Shown here piece by piece: positions 20,017 through 29,371 of a stretch of DNA of 41,032 nt (positions within the stretch are counted from its first letter, which is position 1; every line of letters begins with the position of its first letter). The DNA is taken from assembly GCA_002869845.2 (NCBI GenBank), contig NEWS02000004.1, positions 620,057-661,088 of the forward strand, given 5' to 3'. The position numbers were made by a program, and so were the translations under genes. Below the pieces are notes generated by a model. That model was not told the origin of the DNA. It saw only the letters and a program-made list of their open reading frames with translations, and made no database searches. The stretch is from Nitrospira sp. CG24B. Lineage in GTDB: Bacteria; Nitrospirota; Nitrospiria; Nitrospirales; Nitrospiraceae.

Positions 20017-20120
20017 GTGACCACAACCGAATTTATCCGCCGACAAAGATTAGGCTGGACCGCCGATGGTACACACTCAATTTGAGGGTGAGTGAAGGCC
20101 TTCACCTGACGGTGCAATGA
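20017..20120 (+). pseudogene. Possible decayed hicA-like fragment
   Basis: GTG at 20017 opens TTEFIRRQRLGWTADGTH before an early stop at about 20083. A second frame then gives EGLHLTVQ and stops at 20120. The pattern of EFIRR, LGW and a GSHLTV-like motif recalls HicA mRNA interferases, but the match rests on a few residues and the frame is broken. AGGAG lies too close to the GTG to be a good binding site. Treat as a weak hint. Confidence 0.2.
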
Positions 20121-20195
20121 TGAGAGGCCTCGCCTGATAAGCCGCCGGTACGAGCGAGCTTTGTTTGGCCCGCCCGCCACAGTTCTAGAGAAGGT

Positions 20196-20271
20196 TGGTG
20201 GAGGGCAGGGGAGTTGAACCCCCGACCCCTACGTTGCGAACGTAGTGCTCTCCCAACTGAGCTAGCCCCCC
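20196..20271 (-). tRNA. tRNA-Ala (anticodon CGC)
   Basis: 76 bases including encoded CCA. Acceptor stem GGGGGGC pairs with GCCCTCC (one G-U). The D arm has GCTCAGTTGGGAGAGC, the anticodon stem CTACG/CGTAG encloses loop TTCGCAA with anticodon CGC, and the T arm is GGGGGTTCAACTCCCC. It decodes GCG. Its 3' end faces the accessory segment 17996-20195. Confidence 0.95.
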
Positions 20272-20568
20272 ACCCATGGGATATTGGGACTGCGACCTCT
20301 GGATCCCGCAGGGTTTGCTGCACACGAGCATGCAGTTTTGCTGCTGCGGTCGAAGAACGGGGAGGAATGTAAGGTCGCGCTTCCCCTTGATCATTATACA
20401 CAACCTGTCACAGAGTCTCCACCAGTACTTGATCACACAGGAACGGAAGGTGACCATCATAATAGGGCATTTCAAAATTCAAGAGTTGATGTCTCCCCGA
20501 TGTAGGAACTGCTGTCCGAAGCCGATGCAGGTTGAGGGTCGGATGAACAAGGTCGCGTGCTCAATCCA
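20272..20568. other. Intergenic stretch between tRNA-Ala and the Hpt gene
   Basis: 297 bases with no convincing gene. It should contain the tRNA-Ala promoter on the minus strand; TATAAT occurs on that strand at 20398-20393, about 120 bases upstream of the tRNA, with no good -35 partner. No strong terminator hairpin for the Hpt operon was seen. Confidence 0.5.
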
Positions 20569-20892
20569 CTAGCGGTAGACAACTGTCACGCGTTTGAGGA
20601 AGTCTTCCAACTGTACAATATGCTGTTCGATTGTTGAGTGGTCCTCGAGTTGTGCTGCGCGTTCCATCGCCGCTCCGATTTCAGTAATTCGATCAAACCC
20701 AAATCCGCCTCCATCGCCTTTCATACGATGGCCCAGAGTTTGAACGGTCCTGAGGTCTTGGTTGCTCAGGGCGTTTCGAAGCGTCTGGACGTCCTTTTTC
20801 CGGTTATCTAGGAAGATCGGGACAATATCTTCAAGGTCTCGACTAATCTCGATAGTGAGTTGGTCTGTTGGTTCGGGTTGTGAGGCGTGCAT
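20569..20892 (-). CDS. Stand-alone Hpt phosphotransfer protein
   Basis: 107 aa all-helical histidine phosphotransfer protein. The phosphoacceptor is His55 in LGHRMKGDGGGFGF, the standard HxxKG signature. It begins two bases after the hybrid kinase stop, so it is translationally coupled and most likely receives phosphate from that kinase's receivers, passing it to free receivers such as those at 24257-24895 and 23207-24211. Last gene of the four-gene operon. Confidence 0.9.
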   Translation of the reverse strand: MHASQPEPTDQLTIEISRDLEDIVPIFLDNRKKDVQTLRNALSNQDLRTVQTLGHRMKGDGGGFGFDRITEIGAAMERAAQLEDHSTIEQHIVQLEDFLKRVTVVYR

Positions 20893-20894
20893 CG

Positions 20895-23123
20895 CTAGAC
20901 GACGTGCTCTTTATACGCTCGAAGCACTTCCAGTAATGTGGATTTCTTTACGGGCTTCGTGAGATGTGTGTTGCAGCCTGCTTCAAAGATGCGGGCCCCT
21001 TCTTCCTTGAGGGCCAATGCAGTGAGGGCGATAATCGGTGTGGGTGGAAGCGCATGATCCCGTTCCCACGAGCGGATGGCCCTTGTCGCGGCATAGCCGT
21101 CCATGACGGGCATTTGCACATCCATCAAGACGACGTCGTAGTGAACGGACTTGAATTTGTCCAACGCGATGCCGCCATGTTCTGCCACGTCAAGGAAGTA
21201 GTCGGTCGGCGTCAGATATGCTCGTACGAGCAATTGATTGTCAGGGGAATCTTCAACTAACAATACGCGTAAGGGCCTTGTCGAAGCAGTCGACGGTGGC
21301 GTTGTGACTACCACACCTGTTGGTTGTCCTCCTTTTGTCCTGCCGATGGCGATCTCGATAGTTTGTGCGAGATCGGACCGTCGGATCGGTTTAATCAGAT
21401 ACCCGCCGAGACCGAGGTCATAGGTCCGTGCGATATCGTCTGCCCAATGATCAGAAGTTAGCATGATGATGGTTGGGCAACTCCTGTTGAGCAGGAACTT
21501 CAACCGTTCTACCACTTGAAAGCCGTTCATCTCAGGCATGCGGCAGTCAAGGAGCACGAGTTCGTACGCCTGCTCTCGGTCGGATGCCTGGCGCAGTTCG
21601 TCCAATGCCGTTATCCCGTCGCTCGCCTCCGTCACCTGAGCCCCCCAGGCACTCAGTAGTTCACGGAGGATAAGGCGGTTGGTGGGATGATCGTCCACGA
21701 CCAGAACTCTGATTCCTTCAAGGTTGATCGGCGTTGCGGATTGCTGATGGTGCGGTTCTGTTTGAGTCTGAAGCAGGAGAGTGCAGTGGAAGGTGCTCCC
21801 TGTTCCCACAATACTCTCCGCCCAGATCCGTCCATTCATATGTTCGGCAAGGCGTTTAGTGATCGCGAGGCCGAGTCCGGTCCCTCCGTACTGTCTGGTC
21901 GTTGACGCATGTGCCTGCGTAAAATTATCGAAGATCGAGACGAGTTTGTCGGACGGGATCCCGATTCCGGTGTCGGTTATAGAGAACCGAACAGCACCGG
22001 CGATATTTCTATCTGAATCGTTTGTAACACGAACGATAACAGAACCTTTCTCCGTGAATTTGATGGCATTGCCGATGAGATTGATCAATATCTGCGTCAG
22101 CCGCGTTGGGTCACCGACTAACTGACACGGCATGTTCCGATCCACATGGCAGGCAAGCTCTAGCTCCTTCTCGTTGGCTCGCATCGCCAGTATATCGATG
22201 GCCTTATCGATAACTTCATTCAGGTCGAATGCGATGGATTCCAACTCCAACCGGCCGGCTTCGACTTTCGAGAGGTCCAAAATATCATTAATCAGATTCA
22301 AGAGTGTCCCACCCGCACGTCGGAAGATCCGTAGATACTTTCGTTGGTCTGGTGTGAGTGGAGTATCCCAGAGGAGATCGGCCATGCCAACGATGGCATT
22401 CATGGGGGTTCGGATCTCATGACTCATGCTGGCTAAGAATTCACTCTTAGCGCGGTTGGCCACTTCGGCGGCTTCTTTGGCGATACGGAGGGCTTGTTCT
22501 ACTTCACGCCGTTCGGCCGCTTCTAAGGCAAGGGATGTCATGGTTGCCAGTAGGCTGATGAGGTCTTCTTCATGCCGAGTCCATCGCCGAGGTGTGCCGA
22601 TGGACTCGGCACAGAGTGCTCCCACGAGCTTTCCGTTCTGCCTGATCGGCGCACTCAGCATGGCATTGATACGGAAGGAGGACAGGTACCACGGTGCCAG
22701 TTCCTTGAAACATGGATTTCGTGACACATCGTGAACTGCGATGGTGCGCTGTGTGCGCGTCAACGATCGAAGATGGGCAGGCCAGTCCGAGAGCCGGAAC
22801 ACAAAGGGGGGGGTGGAATGGTGTCGTCCGGATGTGCACGCGTCGATCAGTTTGATGGCAGCGCGCTTTTCAGTAAGCAGCCAGAGGCTGGCGCGTTTGA
22901 CGTGCAGCATGTTGCAGCAGGCCTCTGAGAGAGCGCAAAAGACACGGGAAATGTCGCCGCTGTGCAAGGCCTTACTTTGAGCCAGTTTGCGGAGTGCGCC
23001 TTGATATTGCTTGAGCCGTGTGGCCGCACTCTGCTCGCATAAGGGCTGTGTTTGTTCGGATGGTTTCCGCTCAGAGGAAGTGGTTCGTTTAGTCGTAGAG
23101 CTGGAATGCCGAGCAGATCTCAT
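20895..23123 (-). CDS. Soluble GAF hybrid histidine kinase with two receivers
   Basis: 742 aa with no membrane helix. Residues 1-40 are Ser/Thr/Arg-rich and possibly disordered. A GAF-type sensor occupies about 45-200, then a coiled linker, HisKA with [14 protein letters not shown] near 236, and HATPase with NLIGNAIKF and GTGLGLAIT. Receiver 1 starts near 474 ([17 protein letters not shown]) and receiver 2 near 622 ([17 protein letters not shown]). The Hpt module normally found at the end of such kinases is encoded separately just downstream. The GAF ligand is unknown; cytoplasmic location is inferred. Confidence 0.93.
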   Translation of the reverse strand: MRSARHSSSTTKRTTSSERKPSEQTQPLCEQSAATRLKQYQGALRKLAQSKALHSGDISRVFCALSEACCNMLHVKRASLWLLTEKRAAIKLIDACTSGRHHSTPPFVFRLSDWPAHLRSLTRTQRTIAVHDVSRNPCFKELAPWYLSSFRINAMLSAPIRQNGKLVGALCAESIGTPRRWTRHEEDLISLLATMTSLALEAAERREVEQALRIAKEAAEVANRAKSEFLASMSHEIRTPMNAIVGMADLLWDTPLTPDQRKYLRIFRRAGGTLLNLINDILDLSKVEAGRLELESIAFDLNEVIDKAIDILAMRANEKELELACHVDRNMPCQLVGDPTRLTQILINLIGNAIKFTEKGSVIVRVTNDSDRNIAGAVRFSITDTGIGIPSDKLVSIFDNFTQAHASTTRQYGGTGLGLAITKRLAEHMNGRIWAESIVGTGSTFHCTLLLQTQTEPHHQQSATPINLEGIRVLVVDDHPTNRLILRELLSAWGAQVTEASDGITALDELRQASDREQAYELVLLDCRMPEMNGFQVVERLKFLLNRSCPTIIMLTSDHWADDIARTYDLGLGGYLIKPIRRSDLAQTIEIAIGRTKGGQPTGVVVTTPPSTASTRPLRVLLVEDSPDNQLLVRAYLTPTDYFLDVAEHGGIALDKFKSVHYDVVLMDVQMPVMDGYAATRAIRSWERDHALPPTPIIALTALALKEEGARIFEAGCNTHLTKPVKKSTLLEVLRAYKEHVV

Positions 23124-23206
23124 GGTTGCGGGACTCGCTTGTGATGTCGTTCCCGTGGATGGCGTGATATGGGGGTGTGAATGCCCACGAATAGTTGGGC
23201 CGGTCT

Positions 23207-24211
23207 CTAGTCGTCGTGTGACTCTTGGACCAGCGACAGAATACTGGCCGATTTGGTCCGATTGCGTCCCTCTTGTTTTGCTTGATAGAGGGCCTGATCT
23301 GCGGCCCTGATGAGATCGGTAGGAGCGGAGTGTCTGTTCGGGACTATGCAGGCATATCCGACGCTGATCGTCACGAGTTCCCCATCTGCGTGCTTCATGC
23401 CTAGGGATTCAACCCGTCGACGCAGGCTTTCCGCGACCTGTGCCGTGCCATCGATCCCCGTGCCGGGCAGGACTGTCACAAACTCATCGCCGCCATAGCG
23501 GGCAACCAAATCGCCAGGCCGATTCACGGAGCTCGAAATTGCCGCAGCGACCTGTTTGAGACATTCATCGCCGGCTGTATGGCCCTTGGTGTCGTTATAA
23601 GTTTTAAATCGGTCGATATCGAACATGATCAGCGACACCGCAGTCGACTCGCGTGCCCCTCTCCTCCACTCCTGATCCAGAAAGTCATCGAACTGGCGGC
23701 GGTTGGTGATACCCGTCAATCCGTCCAAGCAGGAGAGGCGGAGCAACATCTGATTGGCTTCTTGGAGTTGGCGCATGACCTCGAGAAGTTCTTGCTCACG
23801 TGCGCGGCGGCGGTCGATTTCGTGGACAAGCCGGAGCACCGACCGTACTCTGGTCAGGAGCTCGACCTTGTTGACCGGCTTGGCGACGTAATCCATGGCT
23901 CCGGCGGCAAACGCGAGTTGAAGATCGACTGGATCGGTCTTGACGGTGACCATGATAATCGGAGTGTCTCGGAACCGGTCGGCGGCTTTGATCTGGCGAC
24001 AGGCTTCGATGCCGTTCATCTGTGGCATCAATATATCCATGAGGATCAGATCGACTTGCCCGCCGCTGTGCTTACCTCCGTCCAGGCCGAGATGCTTAAA
24101 CGCGGCGGCGGCGGAATCCGCTGCCAGAATGTTTTCGTAGCCGGCAGCCGACAAAATGGCCTGCAACAGGAGTCGATCATCTGCGGAGTCGTCGACGATG
24201 AGGATGCTCAT
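23207..24211 (-). CDS. Receiver-GGDEF diguanylate cyclase
   Basis: 334 aa PleD/WspR-like output protein. The receiver (1-125) has DD at 7-8 and Asp59. A coiled coil spans about 130-165, then a GGDEF domain with active site RYGGDEF near 239. The product-inhibition site RPGD lies exactly five residues before GGDEF, so feedback by c-di-GMP is expected. The expected reaction is 2 GTP to c-di-GMP, activated by phosphorylation-driven dimerisation. It sits 83 bases upstream of the hybrid kinase on the same strand and 45 bases after another receiver gene. Confidence 0.94.
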   Translation of the reverse strand: MSILIVDDSADDRLLLQAILSAAGYENILAADSAAAAFKHLGLDGGKHSGGQVDLILMDILMPQMNGIEACRQIKAADRFRDTPIIMVTVKTDPVDLQLAFAAGAMDYVAKPVNKVELLTRVRSVLRLVHEIDRRRAREQELLEVMRQLQEANQMLLRLSCLDGLTGITNRRQFDDFLDQEWRRGARESTAVSLIMFDIDRFKTYNDTKGHTAGDECLKQVAAAISSSVNRPGDLVARYGGDEFVTVLPGTGIDGTAQVAESLRRRVESLGMKHADGELVTISVGYACIVPNRHSAPTDLIRAADQALYQAKQEGRNRTKSASILSLVQESHDD

Positions 24212-24256
24212 AAGTTCACACAGTCTTGTGGCGAGAAGCTTTCAAAAGCGTAACAG

Positions 24257-24895
24257 CTAGTCTTGATAAACTCCAGGATAAAGCTTTTTGAGGCAGGGTT
24301 GACAGAGTCCGTGACTAAACTCCGCTTCGGAATGATCGCCGATATATTCTTCGAGTTGTTGCCAGAATCCACCATCATTACGGATGCTTTTGCAGGAGGC
24401 ACAGATCGGAATGAGCCCGCGAAGCACTTTGACTTCGCGAAGGGCGCGTTGGAGTTCCTCATTGCTGCGGCTAAGCTCCATCTCCCGTTTCTTGCGGCAA
24501 TCCATCTCGTGCTTCAAGGTAAGCGCCGAGGACACGCGGGCAAGCAACTCCACTCCGTTCACGGGTTTATTGATGTAATCCATTGCGCCGGCAGAAAACG
24601 CTTCCTTGAGGCTATTGAGATCATTCTTCGCGGTCACCATGATGATTGGAATGTCTCGAAGATGCTCCTGCTGTTTGATATGTCGGCAAGCTCCCACGCC
24701 ATCGATATCGGGCATGAGCACATCCATCAGAATCAAGTCGACCTTGACTGATGTTGGTGGGCCATCAAGGTTTAAGGCGGTAAACGCTGTCCGGGCCGAA
24801 TCAACTGTGACAATCTCATCATGACCGGCCTTTGTCAGGATAGACCGCAGTAAAAGATGCTGGTCGGGAGAGTCATCGACTATGAGGATTGCCAT
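24257..24895 (-). CDS. Stand-alone receiver protein with two CxxC motifs
   Basis: 212 aa. The receiver has DD at 7-8, Asp58 in LILMDVLMP, and Lys in YINKPVN. A coiled segment follows, then LIPICASCKSIRNDGGFW and FSHGLCQPCLKKLYP. This Cys tail is recurrent at the ends of some receiver and PAS proteins and may bind zinc; its function is not established. First gene of the signalling operon. It resembles the receiver at 3248-3865 throughout and the N-terminal half of the GGDEF protein next door, so all three probably arose by duplication. Confidence 0.87.
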   Translation of the reverse strand: MAILIVDDSPDQHLLLRSILTKAGHDEIVTVDSARTAFTALNLDGPPTSVKVDLILMDVLMPDIDGVGACRHIKQQEHLRDIPIIMVTAKNDLNSLKEAFSAGAMDYINKPVNGVELLARVSSALTLKHEMDCRKKREMELSRSNEELQRALREVKVLRGLIPICASCKSIRNDGGFWQQLEEYIGDHSEAEFSHGLCQPCLKKLYPGVYQD

Positions 24896-24952
24896 ACCAC
24901 TACTTAACGGCTAAGAGTAGACGAAACTAAAGCCACCCATGGGATAGGATTC

Positions 24953-24961
24953 AGTATAGCA
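24953..24961 (-). promoter_or_regulatory. Extended -10 promoter of the signalling operon
   Basis: Minus-strand TGCTATACT (extended -10) lies about 58 bases upstream of the first operon gene. The -35 region is poor, as allowed for extended -10 promoters. Confidence 0.45.
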
Positions 24962-24978
24962 AACGATGCTAGGGACGA

Positions 24979-25425
24979 TCAGGAGAGCTTGCTTTTGACC
25001 AGGTTGCTGATTTGCTTGCCGTCGACGGATTGCTCGGCGAGGCGGGCCATCACAGCCTTCATGACGACTCCCATATCTTTCTGGGTGCGGGAGCCTGTTT
25101 CTGCGACGACCGCTACGACAATGGCCTCGATCTCGTGAGGGGAGAGCGGTTTGGGGAGATAGGACTCGATAATTTCAATTTCCTTTCGTTCCTTAGCAGC
25201 CAGTTCCGTCCGTTGAGCTTTTTCAAATTGTTCGACGGATTCCCGGCGCTGTTTGACGAGAGTTGTCATCACACGGCTCATTTCAGCATCATCAAGGTCC
25301 CGCTTCAACTCGAATTCTTTATTCAGGACAGCGGCTTTAACCATACGGATGACATCCATGCGAAGTTGATCCCGTGATTTCATCGCCTGCTTGAGGTCTT
25401 CGGTCAAGCGATCGGACAGTGACAT
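24979..25425 (-). CDS. GatB/YqeY domain protein
   Basis: 148 aa protein of the YqeY family, similar to the tail domain of amidotransferase subunit GatB. Seen: MSLSDRLTEDLKQAMKSRD, RLDVIR-like LRMDVIRMVKAA, YLPKPLSPHEIEAIV, and the C-terminal DMGVVMKAVMARL. ATG 25425 is chosen because GAGG lies five bases upstream; the longer frame to 25467 adds nonconserved residues. It is often found near rpsU or dnaG, but here it stands alone. A tRNA-related role is only inferred from homology. Confidence 0.92.
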   Translation of the reverse strand: MSLSDRLTEDLKQAMKSRDQLRMDVIRMVKAAVLNKEFELKRDLDDAEMSRVMTTLVKQRRESVEQFEKAQRTELAAKERKEIEIIESYLPKPLSPHEIEAIVVAVVAETGSRTQKDMGVVMKAVMARLAEQSVDGKQISNLVKSKLS

Positions 25426-25529
25426 GGAGGCCTCATGGATTAGTGGTTGAGATGAATTTGGAAGCATACCCTCTTGGTTTCAGTGAGTCAACGAGATGAG
25501 TGCAGAATGGTATTCATACATAGGGATGG

Positions 25530-25535
25530 TATGAT
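25530..25535 (+). promoter_or_regulatory. Extended -10 of the small lipoprotein gene
   Basis: TGGTATGAT gives TG-N-TATGAT, about 46 bases before the chosen start at 25581. No clear -35. Confidence 0.35.
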
Positions 25536-25580
25536 ACGGGTAGAAATTGTATGGCTCTCATGACGAAGAGGAGGATGAAT

Positions 25581-25802
25581 ATGTCGGAGAAAGCGACATG
25601 GAGGATAGGATTCAAGAATGGGTTGAGCGTGGCTGGAATAGGGGTAGTGCTGTTGGTGATGGGGGGATGTGCCGGTGAAGCGCCGAAGCCTGCGCCGACG
25701 ATGACGCAGGACCAGGTTCGAAGCAATGCTGACAAAGCGTTTGAAAAGCTCAAGCAAGAGGAAAAGAATCGTGCTATCGACTCCGGAGTAGGTCCTTACT
25801 GA
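25581..25802 (+). CDS. Small putative lipoprotein
   Basis: 73 aa. A hydrophobic segment LSVAGIGVVLLVMGGC ends in a lipobox-like cysteine, followed by a Pro-rich linker and a short charged helix (QVRSNADKAFEKLKQEEKN). ATG 25581 is chosen because AGGAGG lies six bases upstream; earlier in-frame ATGs at 25551-25575 lack one. The lipobox is imperfect (Met at -3), so lipidation is probable, not certain. Its end overlaps the convergent MFS gene by seven bases. Function unknown. Confidence 0.65.
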   Translation: MSEKATWRIGFKNGLSVAGIGVVLLVMGGCAGEAPKPAPTMTQDQVRSNADKAFEKLKQEEKNRAIDSGVGPY

Positions 25803-27202
25803 TTAAGGTTGATCGCCCGGCGGGACAGTTGTCGCAAGGGTTTCAACAGCGGCAGTTCCCAGAGCAATCGATGGTGAGCGTGCTGCTCCACGTGACGAGG
25901 TTCGTGAAAGGTTCGGAGAAGTGTCGCTGAGACGATCAATCGCAATAGGCCGGAGAGAAAGAAAATAAACGGGAGGTTGGAGACGGGCTCCAGCATCAAG
26001 TTCCAAGCCTCCAGCCTGTCCGGTAGTGTATCGATCAGTACACTCCCGATCACGGTTCCCATTGCCCACCCAATACCATTCACGATGCTTGAAATGGCAA
26101 CAGCTTTCCCGCGATCCGTAGGCTGCACCACGTCGAAGACGTAGTTATTCAGTCCAAGCCCGAGTCCTGCCCAAACCACGCCTCCGAAGAAATTTACCGT
26201 GACAAGAAACGGCCATGCTGTCCCGAACAGATACAACATCGGTACGAATGCCACGAGTAGGCCAGTGAAGGTGAGCAACGCCTTATTCCCAAAGCGATCG
26301 CCGAACTGTCCCCAGGCTGGCAGGGTCAGAAATTGGCCGATGATGCCGGCAGCCAGCCAGGTTCCATATTGCCAATGTGCGAGATGCAGGTCCTGAAGTA
26401 GGTAGATGACGAAGAATGGACCAGCAATCAACACAGCCGAGTGCATGAGACCTGAAAACATCAGGAAGTGGCGAAAATTTTCAGACATGCCAGTACGGAG
26501 AAAGACCAGAAATCCAGTTGGATTGCTGCTCGGCTCATGCGATGGTAAGCCGCGTACCTTCAGTAGTAAGAGCGCTGACGCGCTCCGGCAGAGCCCAGCC
26601 GTGAGGAACATCACGGCAAAGCCGACCCAAAGGAGTTGTTGTTGCTCGAAGAAGCTCAACAGCGCTCCAGCCAGGCCGAGTGCGAGAAAACTGGTCATTG
26701 CAATGGTGCGTGATCGTCTGGCGAAGTAAGTGCCCCGTTCGTTAGGCTCAAGCAAGTCAGTGATGAGACTATTCCATGCGGGAGAGGTGAAATGAGTAAA
26801 GGTGAAATACACGGCAACGGCTGCGATGAGCAGCCATGGCCCTTGATCAGGCCAGAGCAAGGGTAGTGCGAGAATGGGGATCCAGGCGAGGGATTGTCCG
26901 ATGATGCCCCAGAAGACCTGAGAGGCTAGGCTGGGGAACCAGTGGGCAACTTTGACGGAAACCAACTGCGCCCATGTGCCTAAGAGCTGAGGACTAGCCG
27001 AGAGAATACTCAATTGGAACGGTGTTGCGTGCAAGAGTAGGGCAAAGGCCGAGAGATACTGCTCGCCTCCGCCTTGGGCGATGGCCTGAAACAGTCCATC
27101 TCGAATACCAAAACGACGACCGGATTCGTGTGGCCTGATAGGAGCGGGATCGTTGTCAGGAGTATGTCCAGTTCGATGTGGTGATGCTGGTTGGGCGGTC
27201 AT
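25796..27202 (-). CDS. Major facilitator superfamily transporter
   Basis: 468 aa integral membrane protein with about 12 hydrophobic helices between residues 45 and 440 and a hydrophilic Pro/His-rich N-terminus of about 40 residues. A GDRFGNKALL loop between helices 8 and 9 and NEPNERGTYFARRSR-like sequence (LEPNERGTYFARR) between helices 4 and 5 fit MFS loops. Substrate cannot be told. The gene is convergent with the small lipoprotein and divergent from the secreted-protein gene at 27277. No regulatory partner is visible. Confidence 0.85.
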   Translation of the reverse strand: MTAQPASPHRTGHTPDNDPAPIRPHESGRRFGIRDGLFQAIAQGGGEQYLSAFALLLHATPFQLSILSASPQLLGTWAQLVSVKVAHWFPSLASQVFWGIIGQSLAWIPILALPLLWPDQGPWLLIAAVAVYFTFTHFTSPAWNSLITDLLEPNERGTYFARRSRTIAMTSFLALGLAGALLSFFEQQQLLWVGFAVMFLTAGLCRSASALLLLKVRGLPSHEPSSNPTGFLVFLRTGMSENFRHFLMFSGLMHSAVLIAGPFFVIYLLQDLHLAHWQYGTWLAAGIIGQFLTLPAWGQFGDRFGNKALLTFTGLLVAFVPMLYLFGTAWPFLVTVNFFGGVVWAGLGLGLNNYVFDVVQPTDRGKAVAISSIVNGIGWAMGTVIGSVLIDTLPDRLEAWNLMLEPVSNLPFIFFLSGLLRLIVSATLLRTFHEPRHVEQHAHHRLLWELPLLKPLRQLSRRAINLNQ

Positions 27203-27276
27203 AATCAGAAAACCAAGAGCACTCTACCATAGACTCGACATGGCACAAGGATTCATCAGATGATAGCTGGCAGGTA

Positions 27277-27960
27277 TTGCCTCTTAGGATGTTCCTCAGT
27301 ACGATAAATTCTATGGCTCAGGTTGCTTCGGCAACGAGACTGCCACGAGGTTGGTTTGCCGTTGGCGTGGTTTGCGTCGCCTTGCTCCATGAGCAGGTAG
27401 GGATTGCCAAGGACCTCCTGCCTCCCAAAGCGCAAGAGTCCACGGAGATTGGATCGACCCAAAGCCCCTCCTTCGACCATCAGGAAAATGACATTCCGCA
27501 GTCGCTTTTCACTTGGATCAAGATGGCGAAAGGGTTTGAAATAGAATGGGATACGTTTGGACGTACAGGGTGGTATACCCAGGATCCGCGGCTGAAACCG
27601 ATCGGGCTGGGTTCTACATTCACGCCGGAGATTCCAGCAATCTATATTGTTTTTGAAGTAGCCCCCTTGGAGGATCCGGCACAATTTGCAGTGCAATGGC
27701 AGTTGGAGAAACTGAGCGGCCAGTTGAATGAGAAGCCGTTAGGGAACGATGTCTTGGAGGTGTCAGGACACGAACGATACGGGTACCTTGAGTTGAAACG
27801 GTCAGGCGAGAAATGGCCGGTGGGTAATTATCTGGCGAAGATTTATATTGCGCCGATAGGCCAACAACCGTTTCACGCCGTAAACCACGTCGGCGTGATG
27901 CGTTTTACCATTGCAGATACTGTTCCTACCTGGTCTCCTGAACAGAAGTCGGTCAGGTAG
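27277..27960 (+). CDS. Unrecognised exported protein
   Basis: Up to 227 aa. A hydrophobic segment WFAVGVVCVALLHEQVGIAK looks like a signal peptide, followed by a polar region and a mature domain rich in aromatic and beta-forming residues (FEIEWDTFGRTGWYTQDPRLK, IYIVFEV, GNYLAKIYIA). The start is unclear: a non-ATG codon at 27277, ATG 27289 after TTAGG, or ATG 27313. I do not recognise the family. The pattern suggests a periplasmic beta-sandwich protein. It is followed 21 bases later by another unrecognised gene and may be cotranscribed with it. Confidence 0.7.
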   Translation: MPLRMFLSTINSMAQVASATRLPRGWFAVGVVCVALLHEQVGIAKDLLPPKAQESTEIGSTQSPSFDHQENDIPQSLFTWIKMAKGFEIEWDTFGRTGWYTQDPRLKPIGLGSTFTPEIPAIYIVFEVAPLEDPAQFAVQWQLEKLSGQLNEKPLGNDVLEVSGHERYGYLELKRSGEKWPVGNYLAKIYIAPIGQQPFHAVNHVGVMRFTIADTVPTWSPEQKSVR

Positions 27961-27981
27961 ATTCCTGGCGAAAGGATACTC

Positions 27982-28269
27982 ATGGGAGAGCGTGTGAAGG
28001 TCACAGATCCGGACAAACTAGCCTTGCTCTATGAACGGTTTCGGGATGTGTGTTTGGTTGAAAAAGAAGTGTGGAAAGAAATCTTTATGCCACGGGAGGT
28101 GACACGGGGGCCGGTCAGAACGAACATTCAGGACCGGTATGAAGTTGAGATTAACGACCCCGACATTGAGCATGCCATCGAGGCCAACATCTCACGGGGG
28201 AGTACGATCTTGGGCGCGGCCATTGATGAGTACCGCGCCCACATCGTGTTTTTCAAGAAACAGGATTAA
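27982..28269 (+). CDS. Unrecognised small acidic/basic cytoplasmic protein
   Basis: 95 aa without signal peptide or membrane segment. AAAGGA precedes the ATG at a good distance. The middle reads MPREVTRGPVRTNIQDRYEV, and the end is rich in acidic and hydrophobic residues (DPDIEHAIEANISRG, IVFFKK). I do not recognise the family. Its stop overlaps the convergent htpX stop by three to four bases, so both transcripts must run into each other or end inside coding sequence. Confidence 0.7.
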   Translation: MGERVKVTDPDKLALLYERFRDVCLVEKEVWKEIFMPREVTRGPVRTNIQDRYEVEINDPDIEHAIEANISRGSTILGAAIDEYRAHIVFFKKQD

Positions 28270-29153
28270 AGCCGTTCCAACGCCGCGATCCGTACCTCAA
28301 GCGGGGGGTGTGTTGAGAATAAGCTCATGAACCCACCGGCGTTGCCGGAGATCTTCATCGTGGCGAGTGCGTCTTGTGTAGAGTATTGGAATTGAGCGCG
28401 ATTCACCCATCGATCAATCGCTCGGAGCGCACCGATCATTGAGTCTTTCCCATACACCTTGGCGGCAAACGCATCGGCTCCAAATTCTCGACGACGTGAA
28501 AACCAACTAATGACGACGGAGGCCAGGATGCTGACGATGATCTGTAGTACCAGTGACAGACCGAAACCTAAGGCTGCCTGATCCCGCTCCTCGAAGAAAC
28601 GCCGTACCCACATGGCGATGTAATACACAAAGGTGTTCATCAGCCCGGCTAGCACAGTCGTCGCGAACATGTCGCCGTTATAGACGTGGCCCATTTCATG
28701 AGCCAGAACAGCCTTCACCTCATCTTCCTTGAGGTTCTCCAGTAATCCGGTTGACACGGCCACCATCGAGTTGTTCTTGCTTGGTCCCGTTGCGAAAGCA
28801 TTGGGATCGGGAGAATTGTAGACCCATACCTCGGGCATGGTGATATTCAACCGCTGGGCGATTTCCCGCACGGAACCATACACAACCTGTTCCGCGTGAG
28901 AACGAGGTTGGGTGATCTGCTGGCAGTCGAGCATAGCGCGCGCCATTTGCTTTGAGAATGCCAAACTGATGAATGCCCCGCCGAACCCGAACATGGCAGC
29001 CCATACCAACGATGTTAGGTCGACAGAACCACGGACATCGATTCCGAACATCGGTAAGATCACGTTGATCACAATGGGGATGGTGATCGACAGCGTCACC
29101 ATGATGAGAATATTTGCGATCAGCAGCAGACCTACGCCTTTAAGCCACTTCAT
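28266..29153 (-). CDS. htpX: HtpX membrane zinc metalloprotease
   Basis: 295 aa M48-family protease involved in membrane protein quality control. Two N-terminal membrane helices (about 5-27 and 33-58), the zinc motif HEMGH in VLAHEMGHVYNGD, two further helices near 150-210, and the third ligand in REFGADAFAAK. ATG 29153 is chosen because GGAGG lies six bases upstream, giving MKWLKGVGLLL. In Escherichia coli htpX is under CpxR/heat-shock control; no such site was seen here, although TATAAT occurs on the minus strand at 29219-29214. Confidence 0.95.
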   Translation of the reverse strand: MKWLKGVGLLLIANILIMVTLSITIPIVINVILPMFGIDVRGSVDLTSLVWAAMFGFGGAFISLAFSKQMARAMLDCQQITQPRSHAEQVVYGSVREIAQRLNITMPEVWVYNSPDPNAFATGPSKNNSMVAVSTGLLENLKEDEVKAVLAHEMGHVYNGDMFATTVLAGLMNTFVYYIAMWVRRFFEERDQAALGFGLSLVLQIIVSILASVVISWFSRRREFGADAFAAKVYGKDSMIGALRAIDRWVNRAQFQYSTQDALATMKISGNAGGFMSLFSTHPPLEVRIAALERL

Positions 29154-29371
29154 TGTGAGCCTCCTTGGAAACAAACGGTCGCCTCATGTGAGGCAACGAG
29201 CTGAACTCTCATGATTATACACAAATTCGTTGCCTGCGATACACTGTCAGTCATAGTGGGCATTGGGTTATGAGTAAGACCTCATTGTTCAAAGTCAAGG
29301 TGTGTGAGGCCTTTGAACGTACGAGGATAACGTTGACCGTCTCACGACGTTCCTGTTAGAAAGCCATTATC

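Noticed and set aside
18720..20271. Attachment-site repeat of the tRNA-Ala 3' end as evidence for an integrated island
   Set aside because: I found only a weak TGGTGG-type resemblance near 18930 and no direct repeat of the tRNA end.
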